DNA of 64,000 nt from positions 62,001-126,000 of the forward strand of contig CAVVCU010000010.1 of NCBI GenBank assembly GCA_963746825.1. Direction: 5' to 3'. Shown here one piece after another: positions 1 through 7,990 of this stretch. The notes beneath the pieces were generated by a model. It had not been told where the DNA came from. It was given only the letters and a program-made list of their open reading frames with translations, and did no database searches. Source of the stretch: JACVRW01 sp963746825. Its GTDB lineage: Bacteria; Actinomycetota; Thermoleophilia; Solirubrobacterales; Thermoleophilaceae. The stretch's first letter is position 1; the number at the start of each line of letters is the position of its first letter. Position numbers and translations under genes: made by a program.

Positions 1-731
1 GCCGTCCCGCGGGCCCTCCACACGCAGTGCGGTGGGGTGGAACTGCATGAACTCCAGGTCGGCCAGCTCGGCGCCGGCCGCCAGGGCGAGCGACAGGCCC
101 GCGCCCACCGCCCCCGCGGGGTTGGTGGTGCGCTCCCAGAGTGCGGCCATGCCGCCGGTGGCGAGAATGGTCGCGCGCGCGAGCACGGGCAGCGGCGTCG
201 CCGGCGCGCGAGCGCGCCAGCAGGCCCACGCAGCGGCCCTCGGCCGTGGTGAGAGCCGTGGCCGCCCGCGGCTCGAGCACGTGGATGCGCTCGTGCTGGG
301 CGGCCACCGCGGACAGCTCACGGGTGATGCGCCGGCCCGTGGCCGACCCGCCCGCGTGCACGATGCGCCGGCGGGAGTGGCCGCCCTCCAGGCCGAGGGC
401 GAGGTTGCCGTGGCGGTCGGAATCGAAGGTCACGCCCAGCGCGCTCCAGATCGCGCACGCGCCCGGGGGACTCGGCGCACAGCACCTCCACCGCGCTCGC
501 CCGTGCCGAGTTGCGCCCGGCAGCGATGGTGTCGGCGTCGTGGAGCTCCGGCGAGTCGTCCTCGGCCAGCGCGGCCGCGATTCCACCCTGAGCCCAGTAC
601 GAGGCGGTCTGCGCCAGCGGCGAGCGGCTCACGAGCGCCACCCGCGCTCCCTGCTCGGCCGCGATCAGGGCTGCGTACAGGCCCGCCGCGCCCGCGCCCA
701 CGACGGCCACGTCCGCGCGAAGCGATTCCAC
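1..731 (-). CDS. nadB: L-aspartate oxidase, N-terminal part, frameshifted and cut by window edge
   Basis: FAD enzyme that oxidises L-aspartate to iminoaspartate, the first step of de novo NAD synthesis. From a GTG at 731 the minus strand reads a Rossmann FAD motif (VAVVGAGAAGLYAAL) and then the family signature SYWAQGGIAAAL. The frame must then change twice. The first change is at the CCC run 435-437 (one extra G on the coding strand), after which TFDSDRHGNLALGLEGG follows. The second lies between about 185 and 225, before ATILATGG. MQFHPTALRVEG near the edge fits the substrate-binding part of the family. The C-terminal half is outside the window. The gene is divergent from the deacetylase with only 22 bp between starts, so promoters probably overlap. 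Family is secure; intactness is not. Confidence 0.85.
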
Positions 732-753
732 GCCGGTACCGTACCGGCGGCGC

Positions 754-1755
754 GTGCCCGTCTTCTTCAGCCATCCGTCGTCGCTCGAGCACGACACCGG
801 GCCCGGGCACCCCGAGCGCGTGGCGCGCATGCAGGCCGTCGACGCCGAGCTGCAGCGACACGACTGGCTGGGATACGAGCGCCGCGAGGCGCCGCGCGCC
901 ACCCCCGAGCAGCTGCTCGCCGTCCATCCGCAGGAGTACCTGGACGCGGTGCGCGAGACCAGCGCTCGAGCCGGCGCCTTCGACCTCGACACCCCCACAT
1001 CGGAGGGGTCCTGGGAGGCCGCGCTGCGGGCGGCGGGCGGAGCCTGCGCGCTGGCCGACGCTCTGCTGGAAGGCGAGGAGCGGGTCGGGTTCTCGGCTCT
1101 GCGCCCGCCCGGCCACCACGCCGAGCACGACCGCGCCATGGGTTTCTGCCTGCTGGCCACCGTGTCGATCGCCGCGCGACATGCGCTCGACTCGCTCGGC
1201 GCCGAGCGGGTGCTGGTGCTCGACTGGGACGTCCATCACGGCAACGGGACCAACGCGATATTCCATGAGTCGCCGGAGGTGCTCTTCGTGAGCCTCCACC
1301 AGTACCCGTTCTATCCGGGCACCGGGCCGCTGTCGGACGCCGGCTCCGGAGCGGGGGAGGGCTACTCGATCAACCTGCCGGTGCCCGCGGCCGCTGGCGA
1401 GGACCTCTTCTGCGGCCTCGTCGAGCACGTGGTGCTCCCCGCCGCGCGCGTCTACGACCCCGATCTGGTGCTCGTGTCGGCCGGCTTCGACGCCCACCGC
1501 GACGACCCGGTGGGCGGCTGTGCGCTCGAGACCTCATCCTTCGCGGAGCTCACGCGCCAGGTCCTGACGCTCGACAAGCCGGTGGGCTGCGTGCTCGAGG
1601 GCGGCTACGACCTCGACGCCCTCGCCACTTCCACCGCCGCCACCATGGAGGCTTTGGTGGCGGGCGGCGAGCCGGGCACCCACCCGCGGGGGCGGCTCGT
1701 CGAGGCGACGCGCGAGCAGGTGGGCCGCTACTGGGACCTGGGCTCGACCAGCTGA
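754..1755 (+). CDS. Histone deacetylase family protein (AcuC/acetylpolyamine amidohydrolase type)
   Basis: Zinc hydrolase of the arginase/deacetylase fold, expected to remove acetyl groups from lysine side chains or small amines in the cytoplasm. The 333-residue protein is full length for bacterial members. Visible motifs in order are HPERVARM near the N-terminus, RPPGHHAEHDRAMGFC with the catalytic His pair, LDWDVHHGNGT with the zinc-binding Asp and His, and VSAGFDAHRDDPVGG with the second zinc Asp. The start is GTG at 754. The 3' end overlaps the end of the convergent SPOR-domain gene. The true substrate cannot be told from sequence; acetyl-CoA synthetase or acetylpolyamines are candidates known for the family. 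Confidence 0.9.
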   Translation: MPVFFSHPSSLEHDTGPGHPERVARMQAVDAELQRHDWLGYERREAPRATPEQLLAVHPQEYLDAVRETSARAGAFDLDTPTSEGSWEAALRAAGGACALADALLEGEERVGFSALRPPGHHAEHDRAMGFCLLATVSIAARHALDSLGAERVLVLDWDVHHGNGTNAIFHESPEVLFVSLHQYPFYPGTGPLSDAGSGAGEGYSINLPVPAAAGEDLFCGLVEHVVLPAARVYDPDLVLVSAGFDAHRDDPVGGCALETSSFAELTRQVLTLDKPVGCVLEGGYDLDALATSTAATMEALVAGGEPGTHPRGRLVEATREQVGRYWDLGSTS

Positions 1756-2493
1756 ACGTAGGCGCCGGGGTAGCGCCCGCTCAGGTTGACCGCCTGGCGC
1801 TCCGCGCCGCGGCGGGTGTCGAAGCGGCCGGCGAACACGATCCACAGCCCGGTGCCGAGGTCGTAGTCCTCGGAGCGCAGGATCCCCGTCTCGGTCCCCG
1901 ACCGGGCGGCCTCGATCGCCACCCGGCGCGCGGAGGCGCGGTCCTCGGCGTTCACGAGGATCACGGTGTGGGCGGTGAGCCCGGCGGGCCATTTGAGGAG
2001 CAGGCTGCGCCGTGCGGGCTGGGGGGTGCCTTCGGCTTCGGGGGCGGGTTCGGCCGCGGGCTCTGGCGTGGTCTGGCGGCGGCGTTTGCGGCTGCGTGGT
2101 TCGCTGCGCCTCCGCTTCGGGCTCGGAGCCGTTGGTCAGCTCATTTAGGCCGAAGCCCAGGGCTCCTGCGCCTACGGCAACGGCAGCAATGAGGGCGGCC
2201 AGGGCGCCGGCGTTGGTTTTCTGCCGCTGTTCGCGGCGTCAGCTCCAGCCGCTCGCCGCACTGCAGGCACACCAGCTGGCCTTGGTCCGCCGGCTCGCCG
2301 CAATTCGGGCAGGTTTGGCGCCACTCTCGCTACGTAAGGGGGAATTATTGTCCCTTTCGTAGGACGAGTCGAGCTCGGCGGCCTTCTCCTGCAGCAGCTC
2401 GGGCGCGCGCTCGCCGCGCCGGTGGAGCTCGTACACCAGGGCGCCGAGCTCGAGCAGCAGGGCGTCGCGCTCGGGCTCAGTCTCCTCGGCCAA
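1728..2493 (-). pseudogene. Zinc-ribbon, single-TM, SPOR-like domain protein with three apparent frameshifts
   Basis: Reading from ATG at 2493, a short helical N-terminus (EERDALL-like, about 50 residues) is followed in a second frame by a zinc ribbon (CPNCGEPADQGQLVCLQCGE). A third frame then gives a hydrophobic segment (AALIAAVAVGAGALGFGL). Finally an acidic Pro/Glu linker leads to a SPOR-like domain (TVILVNAEDRASARRVA ... LWIVFAGRFDTRRGAERQA), which ends at 1728. Joining the pieces needs single-base corrections near 2305-2315 (an AAA run), near 2235 and between about 2060 and 2125. SPOR domains bind denuded peptidoglycan glycan strands. Each segment keeps good coding sense, so this may be an intact gene with sequencing errors rather than a decayed one. 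It converges on the deacetylase. Confidence 0.55.
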
Positions 2494-3469
2494 GCGCCTC
2501 CTCCACCACTCTCAGGACCCCTTCTCTGCGGCTCTTCATGGGAAAGCTGGTGAGAATACGCTCGCGCGCCCGCCGGGCCGCATCCGGACCCAGCGCGAGG
2601 GCGCGCTGCACCCCCTCGGCCACGTCGTGCGGGTGCTGTGAATCGATCAGCACGCCGGCCTCGCCCACCACCTCGGGCATGGCGGTGGCGTTCACCACCA
2701 CCGGCACGCAACCGGCCAGCATGGCCTCCGCCACCGCCAGGCCGAAGCCCTCGTGGCGCGAGGCCTGGACGTACACCGCGGCGCGCCGGTAGCGCTCCAG
2801 GAGCGCGTCCTGGGTGAGCCATCCGGTCAGCTCCACGTTCGGCGACGCGGCGGCGCGCAGCTCGTCGACCGCGTCGTCGAGCCACTTGCCCGCCACCACG
2901 AAGGGCACGTCGGGAAGCTCGCGGGCGGCCCGCACGAAGGGCAGCTGGCCCTTCTGCACGAGCGTGCCCTGATCGACGGCGCCCACCGTGAGCGCCTCGC
3001 GTTCCTTCGCGCCGGGCTCCTCGCCGAAGGGGTCGGGCACTCCGTGGTGGACCACCGTCACGCGCGAGGGCGGGATCGGGGTGTTGCGCTCGATCTCGGC
3101 CAGCGAGTAGCTCGAGTTGGTGATCAGCCGGCTCGCCCGGCGGAAGATCCAGCGGCTCGCGTGCATCCGAAGGCCGCCCTGCTGGTGGCCGTAGCCGATG
3201 TCGGGCATGTTGGCCGTGTCGAAGCCCCCCATCACCAGCACCGAGGGCTTTCTCAGCAGCCAGGCCAGTGTGATGGGGAAGAAGGTGTGCCAGGAGGCAA
3301 ACCAGCCGAACACGAGGTCGCAGCCCAGCACGCCGCGCAGGACCTTCACCGGGTTGGGAGCCCGGCCCGGCTGGTAGAGGTCGTCCACCTCGAAGCGCTC
3401 GGCGAGGATCTCGCGGTCGAGGGCCACGAAGCTCGCCTTACGGGAATGCACGTAGAGGATTCGCGTCAC
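2477..3469 (-). CDS. GT4-like glycosyltransferase
   Basis: Protein of 330 residues with two Rossmann-like halves of the GT-B fold, predicted to move a sugar from a nucleotide donor to an acceptor at the cytoplasmic membrane. The C-terminal half carries the retaining GT4 donor-site pattern SRHEGFGLAVAEAMLAG followed by VVVNATAMPEVVGEAG. The start is GTG at 3469, which overlaps the asnB stop in a GTGA, so the two are probably translationally coupled. An AsnB-type amidotransferase next to a glycosyltransferase suggests synthesis of an amidated or aminated glycan, either exopolysaccharide or a glycan on a surface protein. The acceptor is unknown. Its last bases overlap the 5' end of the zinc-ribbon gene. 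Confidence 0.85.
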   Translation of the reverse strand: MTRILYVHSRKASFVALDREILAERFEVDDLYQPGRAPNPVKVLRGVLGCDLVFGWFASWHTFFPITLAWLLRKPSVLVMGGFDTANMPDIGYGHQQGGLRMHASRWIFRRASRLITNSSYSLAEIERNTPIPPSRVTVVHHGVPDPFGEEPGAKEREALTVGAVDQGTLVQKGQLPFVRAARELPDVPFVVAGKWLDDAVDELRAAASPNVELTGWLTQDALLERYRRAAVYVQASRHEGFGLAVAEAMLAGCVPVVVNATAMPEVVGEAGVLIDSQHPHDVAEGVQRALALGPDAARRARERILTSFPMKSRREGVLRVVEEALGRGD

Positions 3470-5332
3470 GCCGGCTCGATGAACGCCGCGTGCCACTCGG
3501 ACAGCTCGAGCAGGCAGTAGAGGACGCTCTTGTGGTCGGCGCGGCCGCGGCGATGCTCGCCGACCAGGGTCGCCACGCCCTGCGGCGCCACCAGCTCCGA
3601 CATGGGCGAGCCCGGCGGCGTAGCGGCGCTCCACCTCGTGGCCCAGCGAGGCGCGCAGCCAGTCGTCGTACGGTGTCGAGAAGCCGTGCTTGGGACGCCC
3701 GCTGATGCCCGGCGGCAGCACTCGCTCCATGGCCAGGCGGTGGAGGCGCTTGCCGGCGCGGGGGCGAACCCGGGCGGCGGCCGGGAGGCGCTCGACGAAG
3801 CGCATCAGCTCGGCGTCGAGGAACGGCACCCGCAGCTCGAGGCTCGACGCCATCGACATCTTGTCGTTGCAGATCAGGATGCCGTCGGGCAGGAACATGC
3901 GCGTGTCCAGGTAGAGGGCCTGCTCGAGCAGGCTGCGGCCCGACACGTCGCCGAGCACCCCGCGCGCCAGCCCGAGCCGCTCCTCCTCGGCCGTGGCGCC
4001 CGCCCGCCCGAGCAGCGCCGAGCGGACAGGCAGATCGGTGATCTCGACCAGGCGCAGCAGGCGCTCGGCGTCGCCCCGGCCGCCGATCAGGTGCGCGGCC
4101 CGCTGGGCCCGGGCGGCCCGGGGCAGGGCGCGGGCGACCGCCGCCGCGGGCGAGGCGAGCGAAGCCGGCGCGGCGCGCAGCGGGCCGAGCAGCGCGGCCG
4201 CCTGGTGGCGGCCGTAGCCGCCGTGGGGCTCGTCGGCGCCCTGGCCGGCGAGCACCACCTTCACGCGCTCGGCGGCGAAGCGCGCCAGCTGGCCCAGCGG
4301 CGGGGCCGAGGGGATCCCGCAGGGCTCCTCGAGGTGAGGGATGGCCCGGGCGAGCTCGGACAGGAAGCCGGTCTCCTGCATGGTGGTCTCGTGGTGGTCG
4401 GAGCCGATCAGCCAGGCGCTCTCGGCCGCGGGCTGGCGCTCGTCGAGCAGTCCGGCGTGGCCGGGGAAGCCGATGGTGAAGGTGGTGGGAGCCTGGCCGG
4501 ATCGCGTGGCCATCGCCGACACCACCGCGGCCGAATCGACGCCTCCGGAGAGGAAGGCGCCGTAGGGGACGTCGGACATCATCTGGCGCTCGACCGCGTC
4601 GGAGAAGCGCTCGGCGAGCGCCTCGGCCATCGCGTCGTCGGACATCTCGCGGTGGGGCTCGCCGGGGGCCTGGCGCCAGCTGCTCACCCGCGGCGCCCCG
4701 CCGGGCTCGGCCACCAGCATCGAGGCCGCGGGCAGCTTGTTGATGCCGGCGAACAGGGTCCGCGGCGCGGGCACGAAGCGGCAGGCGAGATAGTGGTCGA
4801 GCGCGATTCGGTCGACCTCGGGCTTGACCAGCCCTGTGGCCAGGAGGGCGCGGATCTCCGAAGCGATGGCCACCCGCCGGCCGTCGCTCCACCAGTAGAG
4901 CGGCTTGACGCCGAACTCGTCCCGGGCGGCGACAAGGCGCTTGCGGCGGTCGTCCCAGAGGGCGAAGGCGAAGATGCCGTTGAGGTCGCGCACGCAATGG
5001 GGCCCGCTCGCCTCGTAGGCGTGGACGATCGCCTCGCAGTCCGAGCCGGTGGCGAAGCGATGGCCGCGCGCCTCGAGCCGGCTGCGCAGCGCGCGGTGGT
5101 TGTAGATCTCCGCGTTGGCGATGAGGGTGACCGAGCCGTCCTCGGACTCGAGCGGCTGGTCGCCCCCGGCCACGTCGATGATCGCCAGCCGGGTATGGGC
5201 CAGCGCGACCGGCCCCACGCGCCAGGCGGCGTCTCCGTCGGGCCCGCGGTGACGAAGCGCCTCGACCATCCGCCGCGCCACGCCGGGATCCAGTGGGCCG
5301 GCCGGATCGAGAATTGCGCCGATCCCGCACAT
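3466..5332 (-). CDS. asnB: Glutamine-hydrolysing asparagine synthase family amidotransferase, one frameshift
   Basis: Begins MCGIGAIL, so Cys2 is the N-terminal nucleophile of the class II glutaminase domain (about residues 2-200, with RHRGPDG and ANAEIYNH). The synthetase domain has the PPi loop FLSGGVDSAAVV and then AGQGADEPHGGY, where housekeeping enzymes usually have a GDGGDELFGGY-like sequence. The frame breaks at the CCC run 3611-3613. Removing one base gives SPMSELVAPQG and a normal end EWHAAFIEPA with stop at 3466, overlapping the glycosyltransferase start. The corrected length is about 621 residues, normal for the family. Pairing with a glycosyltransferase favours a role in glycan amidation over free asparagine synthesis, but both remain possible. 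Confidence 0.85.
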
Positions 5333-5460
5333 GCGCCGCCATCTTGGCAGGGACGGGCGCGTGGACCGGCGATTTGGCCCTTTTGTCACACCCAGGTCTG
5401 GAGCCGTGCCTCGCCCCGGCTCAGCATCGGCCTCCTCAATCACCGACGGGAGGTAGATCG

Positions 5461-5679
5461 ATGTACGGCCTGATGGGACGCATGCACGGCGCACTGCTCA
5501 ACCTGCGCCGCGAGGGAGGTCAGGGCACGGTGGAGTACGTGGCCCTGATCCTGCTCGTGGCGCTGGTGATGGCCGGGGTGGTGGCCGCGATGAAGGGCTT
5601 TCGCACCGACGAGGGCAAGGAGCTCGGCGACGTGATCATCGGAAAGATCAAGGAGGCGGTGCGCAAGGTGCAGTTCTGA
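5461..5679 (+). CDS. Flp-type (class III signal) pilin-like protein
   Basis: Small protein of 72 residues. A short basic leader ends in the prepilin-peptidase-like motif GQGTVEYVALILL, with Glu at the +5-like position and then a hydrophobic stretch of about 20 residues (VALILLVALVMAGVVAAM). That is the pattern of Flp/Tad pilins. The ATG at 5461 is chosen over an upstream in-frame start because a strong ribosome site (CGGGAGG, about 5447) sits just before it and the leader then has normal pilin length. The C-terminal tail is charged (KIKEAVRKVQF). No Tad assembly genes lie nearby, so the secretion system must be elsewhere or the protein has another membrane role. Confidence 0.75.
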   Translation: MYGLMGRMHGALLNLRREGGQGTVEYVALILLVALVMAGVVAAMKGFRTDEGKELGDVIIGKIKEAVRKVQF

Positions 5680-5767
5680 GCCCTGTCAACGGGGTTGGGC
5701 GCCTTCTCCGGTGAGACGAAAGGAAGCGCCCACCCCGGCGCCGGGCGGCCTGCCACCATAGGCGCCC

Positions 5768-6613
5768 GTGGCGACCCGCGACCGAACGCTGCCCGTCGCC
5801 GTCTTCGATTCCGGGGTGGGCGGGCTCACCGTGCTGCACGAGTGCCTCGTGTCGCTTCCGCACGAGGACTTCCTCTACCTCGGCGACACCGCGCGCTTTC
5901 CGTACGGCGACCGTTCCTCCGGGGAGCTGCTCGGCTTCGCGCGCGAGCTCGCCGGCATCCTGCTCGACCGGGGCGCGAAGCTGCTCGTGGTGGCCTGCAA
6001 CTCGGCCACCGCGGCCGCGCTGCCCGCCCTGCGCTCAGAGCTCGAGCACCGGGTCCCCGTCGTGGGCGTGGTGGCGCCGGAGTCGCGCCTGGCCGCGGCG
6101 GCCACGCGCAACGGTCGCGTCGGGCTGATAGCCACCCCGGCCACGGTGGCCAGCGGCGCCTACGCCCGCGCCCTCGCCGAGGCCGCCCCCGAGGCCGAGC
6201 TCCACACGGTCGCCTCCGCCGAGCTCGCTCCCCTGATCCAGGAGGGCGGCGAGGTCGACCACCGCGCCCTGGCCTGCATCGAGGGCGCCTGCCGGCCGCT
6301 CAAGCGGGCGGGCGTCGACACCGTGATCCTCGGTTGCACCCACTACCCACTGGTACGGCCGGTGCTTCAGCGCGAGCTCGGCCGCCGCGTGTCCATCGTC
6401 AGCTCCGGGCAGGCGATCGCCGACGAGGTCGAGGCGCGGCTGCACGCGGCGGGTATCGAGAACGACGAGGGCCGGCGGGGCGACTACCGCTTTCTGGCCA
6501 GCGGGGACCCGGTCGAGTTCCGGCGCCTGGGCACCCGATTCCTGCAGCTGCCGATCGGCGAGGTGGAGCACGTGAAGGTCAGCGCCGGCGACAACGTGCG
6601 ACGGGCGGCGTGA
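5768..6613 (+). CDS. murI: Glutamate racemase
   Basis: Converts L-glutamate to D-glutamate for peptidoglycan synthesis. The 281-residue protein has normal family length. It shows the N-terminal FDSGVGGLTVL motif and both catalytic cysteines: Cys77 in VACNSATAAA and Cys190 in LGCTHYPL. The start is GTG at 5768, just before the conserved core. The 3' end overlaps the start of rph in a GTGA. The order murI-rph-rdgB is also seen in mycobacteria. Confidence 0.95.
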   Translation: MATRDRTLPVAVFDSGVGGLTVLHECLVSLPHEDFLYLGDTARFPYGDRSSGELLGFARELAGILLDRGAKLLVVACNSATAAALPALRSELEHRVPVVGVVAPESRLAAAATRNGRVGLIATPATVASGAYARALAEAAPEAELHTVASAELAPLIQEGGEVDHRALACIEGACRPLKRAGVDTVILGCTHYPLVRPVLQRELGRRVSIVSSGQAIADEVEARLHAAGIENDEGRRGDYRFLASGDPVEFRRLGTRFLQLPIGEVEHVKVSAGDNVRRAA

Positions 6614-7347
6614 ACGACGCCGCCCGCAACGACGGCCGCTCGCCCGCCGATCTGCGCGAGGTTCGCTTCACGCCGGGCTTCGTGACCACGGCCACCGGCT
6701 CCTGCCTGATCGAGGCGGGCGGCACGCGTGTGATCTGCACCGCGACGGTCGACGAGGACGTGCCGCGCTGGATGTCCGGCAAGGGCCGGGGCTGGGCCAC
6801 CGCCGAGTACGGGATGCTGCCCGCCTCCACCGGGGAGCGCAAGCGGCGCGACGTCTCCAAGGGCCGCCCGGACGGGCGCACCGTGGAGATCCAGCGGCTC
6901 ATCGGCCGCTCGCTGCGTGGAGTGATCGACTTCAAGGCCCTCGGCGAGCGCACGGTCTGGGTCGATTGCGACGTGCTGGAGGCCGACGGCGGCACGCGCT
7001 GCGCCTCGATCACCGGCGGCTTCGTGGCCCTGGAGCTCGCGCTGCGACGGCTGGTGAGCGAGGACAAGCTGGCCGAGGTGCCCCTCAACGGCTCGGTGGC
7101 CGCGGTGTCGTGCGGAATCGTCGACGGCCGCGCCCTGCTCGATCTCGACTACTCCGAGGACTCCACCGCCGAGGTGGACGCCAACGTGGTGATGACCGGC
7201 GACGGCGGCCTGGTCGAGGTTCAGGCCACGGCCGAGCGCACCCCGCTCTCGCGGGCGTCCCTGGACGAGCTGCTCGCGCTGGGCGCCGCCGGCATCGACC
7301 AACTGCGGACGGCCCAGCAGGAAGCGGTGGCCGCCGCCGCGGTGTAG
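6610..7347 (+). CDS. rph: Ribonuclease PH
   Basis: Phosphorolytic 3'-5' exoribonuclease that trims tRNA 3' ends. The 245-residue protein matches family length. It includes FTPGFVTTATGSCLIEAG near the start, RGWATAEYGMLPAST, and QRLIGRSLRGV with the conserved arginines. SITGGFVALELAL follows, then LDLDYSEDS with acidic residues typical of the active site. The true start is the GTG at 6610 that overlaps the murI stop; a longer in-frame extension upstream lies wholly within murI and is rejected. rdgB follows after 7 bp, so murI, rph and rdgB are likely one transcript. Confidence 0.95.
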   Translation: MNDAARNDGRSPADLREVRFTPGFVTTATGSCLIEAGGTRVICTATVDEDVPRWMSGKGRGWATAEYGMLPASTGERKRRDVSKGRPDGRTVEIQRLIGRSLRGVIDFKALGERTVWVDCDVLEADGGTRCASITGGFVALELALRRLVSEDKLAEVPLNGSVAAVSCGIVDGRALLDLDYSEDSTAEVDANVVMTGDGGLVEVQATAERTPLSRASLDELLALGAAGIDQLRTAQQEAVAAAAV

Positions 7348-7354
7348 TGCTCCG

Positions 7355-7990
7355 GTGCGGCTCGTGCTCGCCACCCGAAACGGCCACAAGCTGCGCGAGC
7401 TCGCGCAGCTGATGGACCCGATCGAGCTCGAGCCGCTTCCCGAAGAGATCGAGCTGCCGCCCGAGACCGGTACCACCTTCGCCGACAACGCCCTGGTCAA
7501 GGCCCGGTCCGCGGCGCGCGCCACCGGCCGGCCGGCGATCGCCGACGACTCGGGCATCGAGGCGGCCGCGCTCGGTGGGGCGCCCGGCGTGTGGTCGGCG
7601 CGCTACGCGGGCGAGGGCGCAACCGACGCGGAGAACCTGGCCAAGCTGCTCGAGGAGGTCCCGCCCGGCGCCGACACCCGCGTCACCTACGTGTGCGCGC
7701 TCGCCTACGTCGATCCCGGCGGCGATGAGCTGACCGTGCACGGGCGCTGCACGGGCCGATTGACCCACGAGCCGCGCGGCGACGGGGGCTTTGGGTACGA
7801 CCCCGCGGTGGTGCCGGACGACTATCCCGGGGACGGGCGCACGATGGCTGAGCTGAGCGCCGAGGAGAAGGACGCCATCAGCCATCGCGGGCGGGCGGCG
7901 CGAGAGCTCAAGCTGAAGCTGCTGCGAGCCGAGGACCGTGCGCGCGTGCGCAACCCGATGGCGGACCTGATCCGTCGCGCTCGCGGATGA
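7355..7990 (+). CDS. rdgB: XTP/dITP diphosphatase (HAM1/RdgB family)
   Basis: Removes pyrophosphate from deaminated purine nucleotides (dITP, XTP) and so keeps them out of DNA and RNA. The 211-residue protein begins with the family motif LVLATRNGHKLRELAQL and contains TFADNALVKARSAA, AIADDSGIEAAAL and GFGYDPAVVPDD, all conserved substrate- and metal-binding stretches. SHRGRAAREL closes the core. About 15 extra residues follow at the C-terminus. The start is GTG at 7355. The stop overlaps the start of the cation efflux gene (ATGA). Confidence 0.95.
   Translation: MRLVLATRNGHKLRELAQLMDPIELEPLPEEIELPPETGTTFADNALVKARSAARATGRPAIADDSGIEAAALGGAPGVWSARYAGEGATDAENLAKLLEEVPPGADTRVTYVCALAYVDPGGDELTVHGRCTGRLTHEPRGDGGFGYDPAVVPDDYPGDGRTMAELSAEEKDAISHRGRAARELKLKLLRAEDRARVRNPMADLIRRARG

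Noticed and set aside
3530..5473. A 647-residue plus-strand open frame opposite asnB
   Set aside because: Composition is typical of antisense shadows in GC-rich DNA, and asnB on the other strand has clear motifs.
2477..5494. A 1005-residue open frame joining AsnB and the glycosyltransferase as one protein
   Set aside because: The join comes from a frameshift at 3611-3613. The corrected asnB frame has a normal end with a stop at 3466, and the glycosyltransferase has its own GTG start in a GTGA overlap.
5695..7347. A 550-residue frame ending in RNase PH
   Set aside because: The first 305 residues are a shadow of murI with no domain sense; the GTG at 6610 is the real start.
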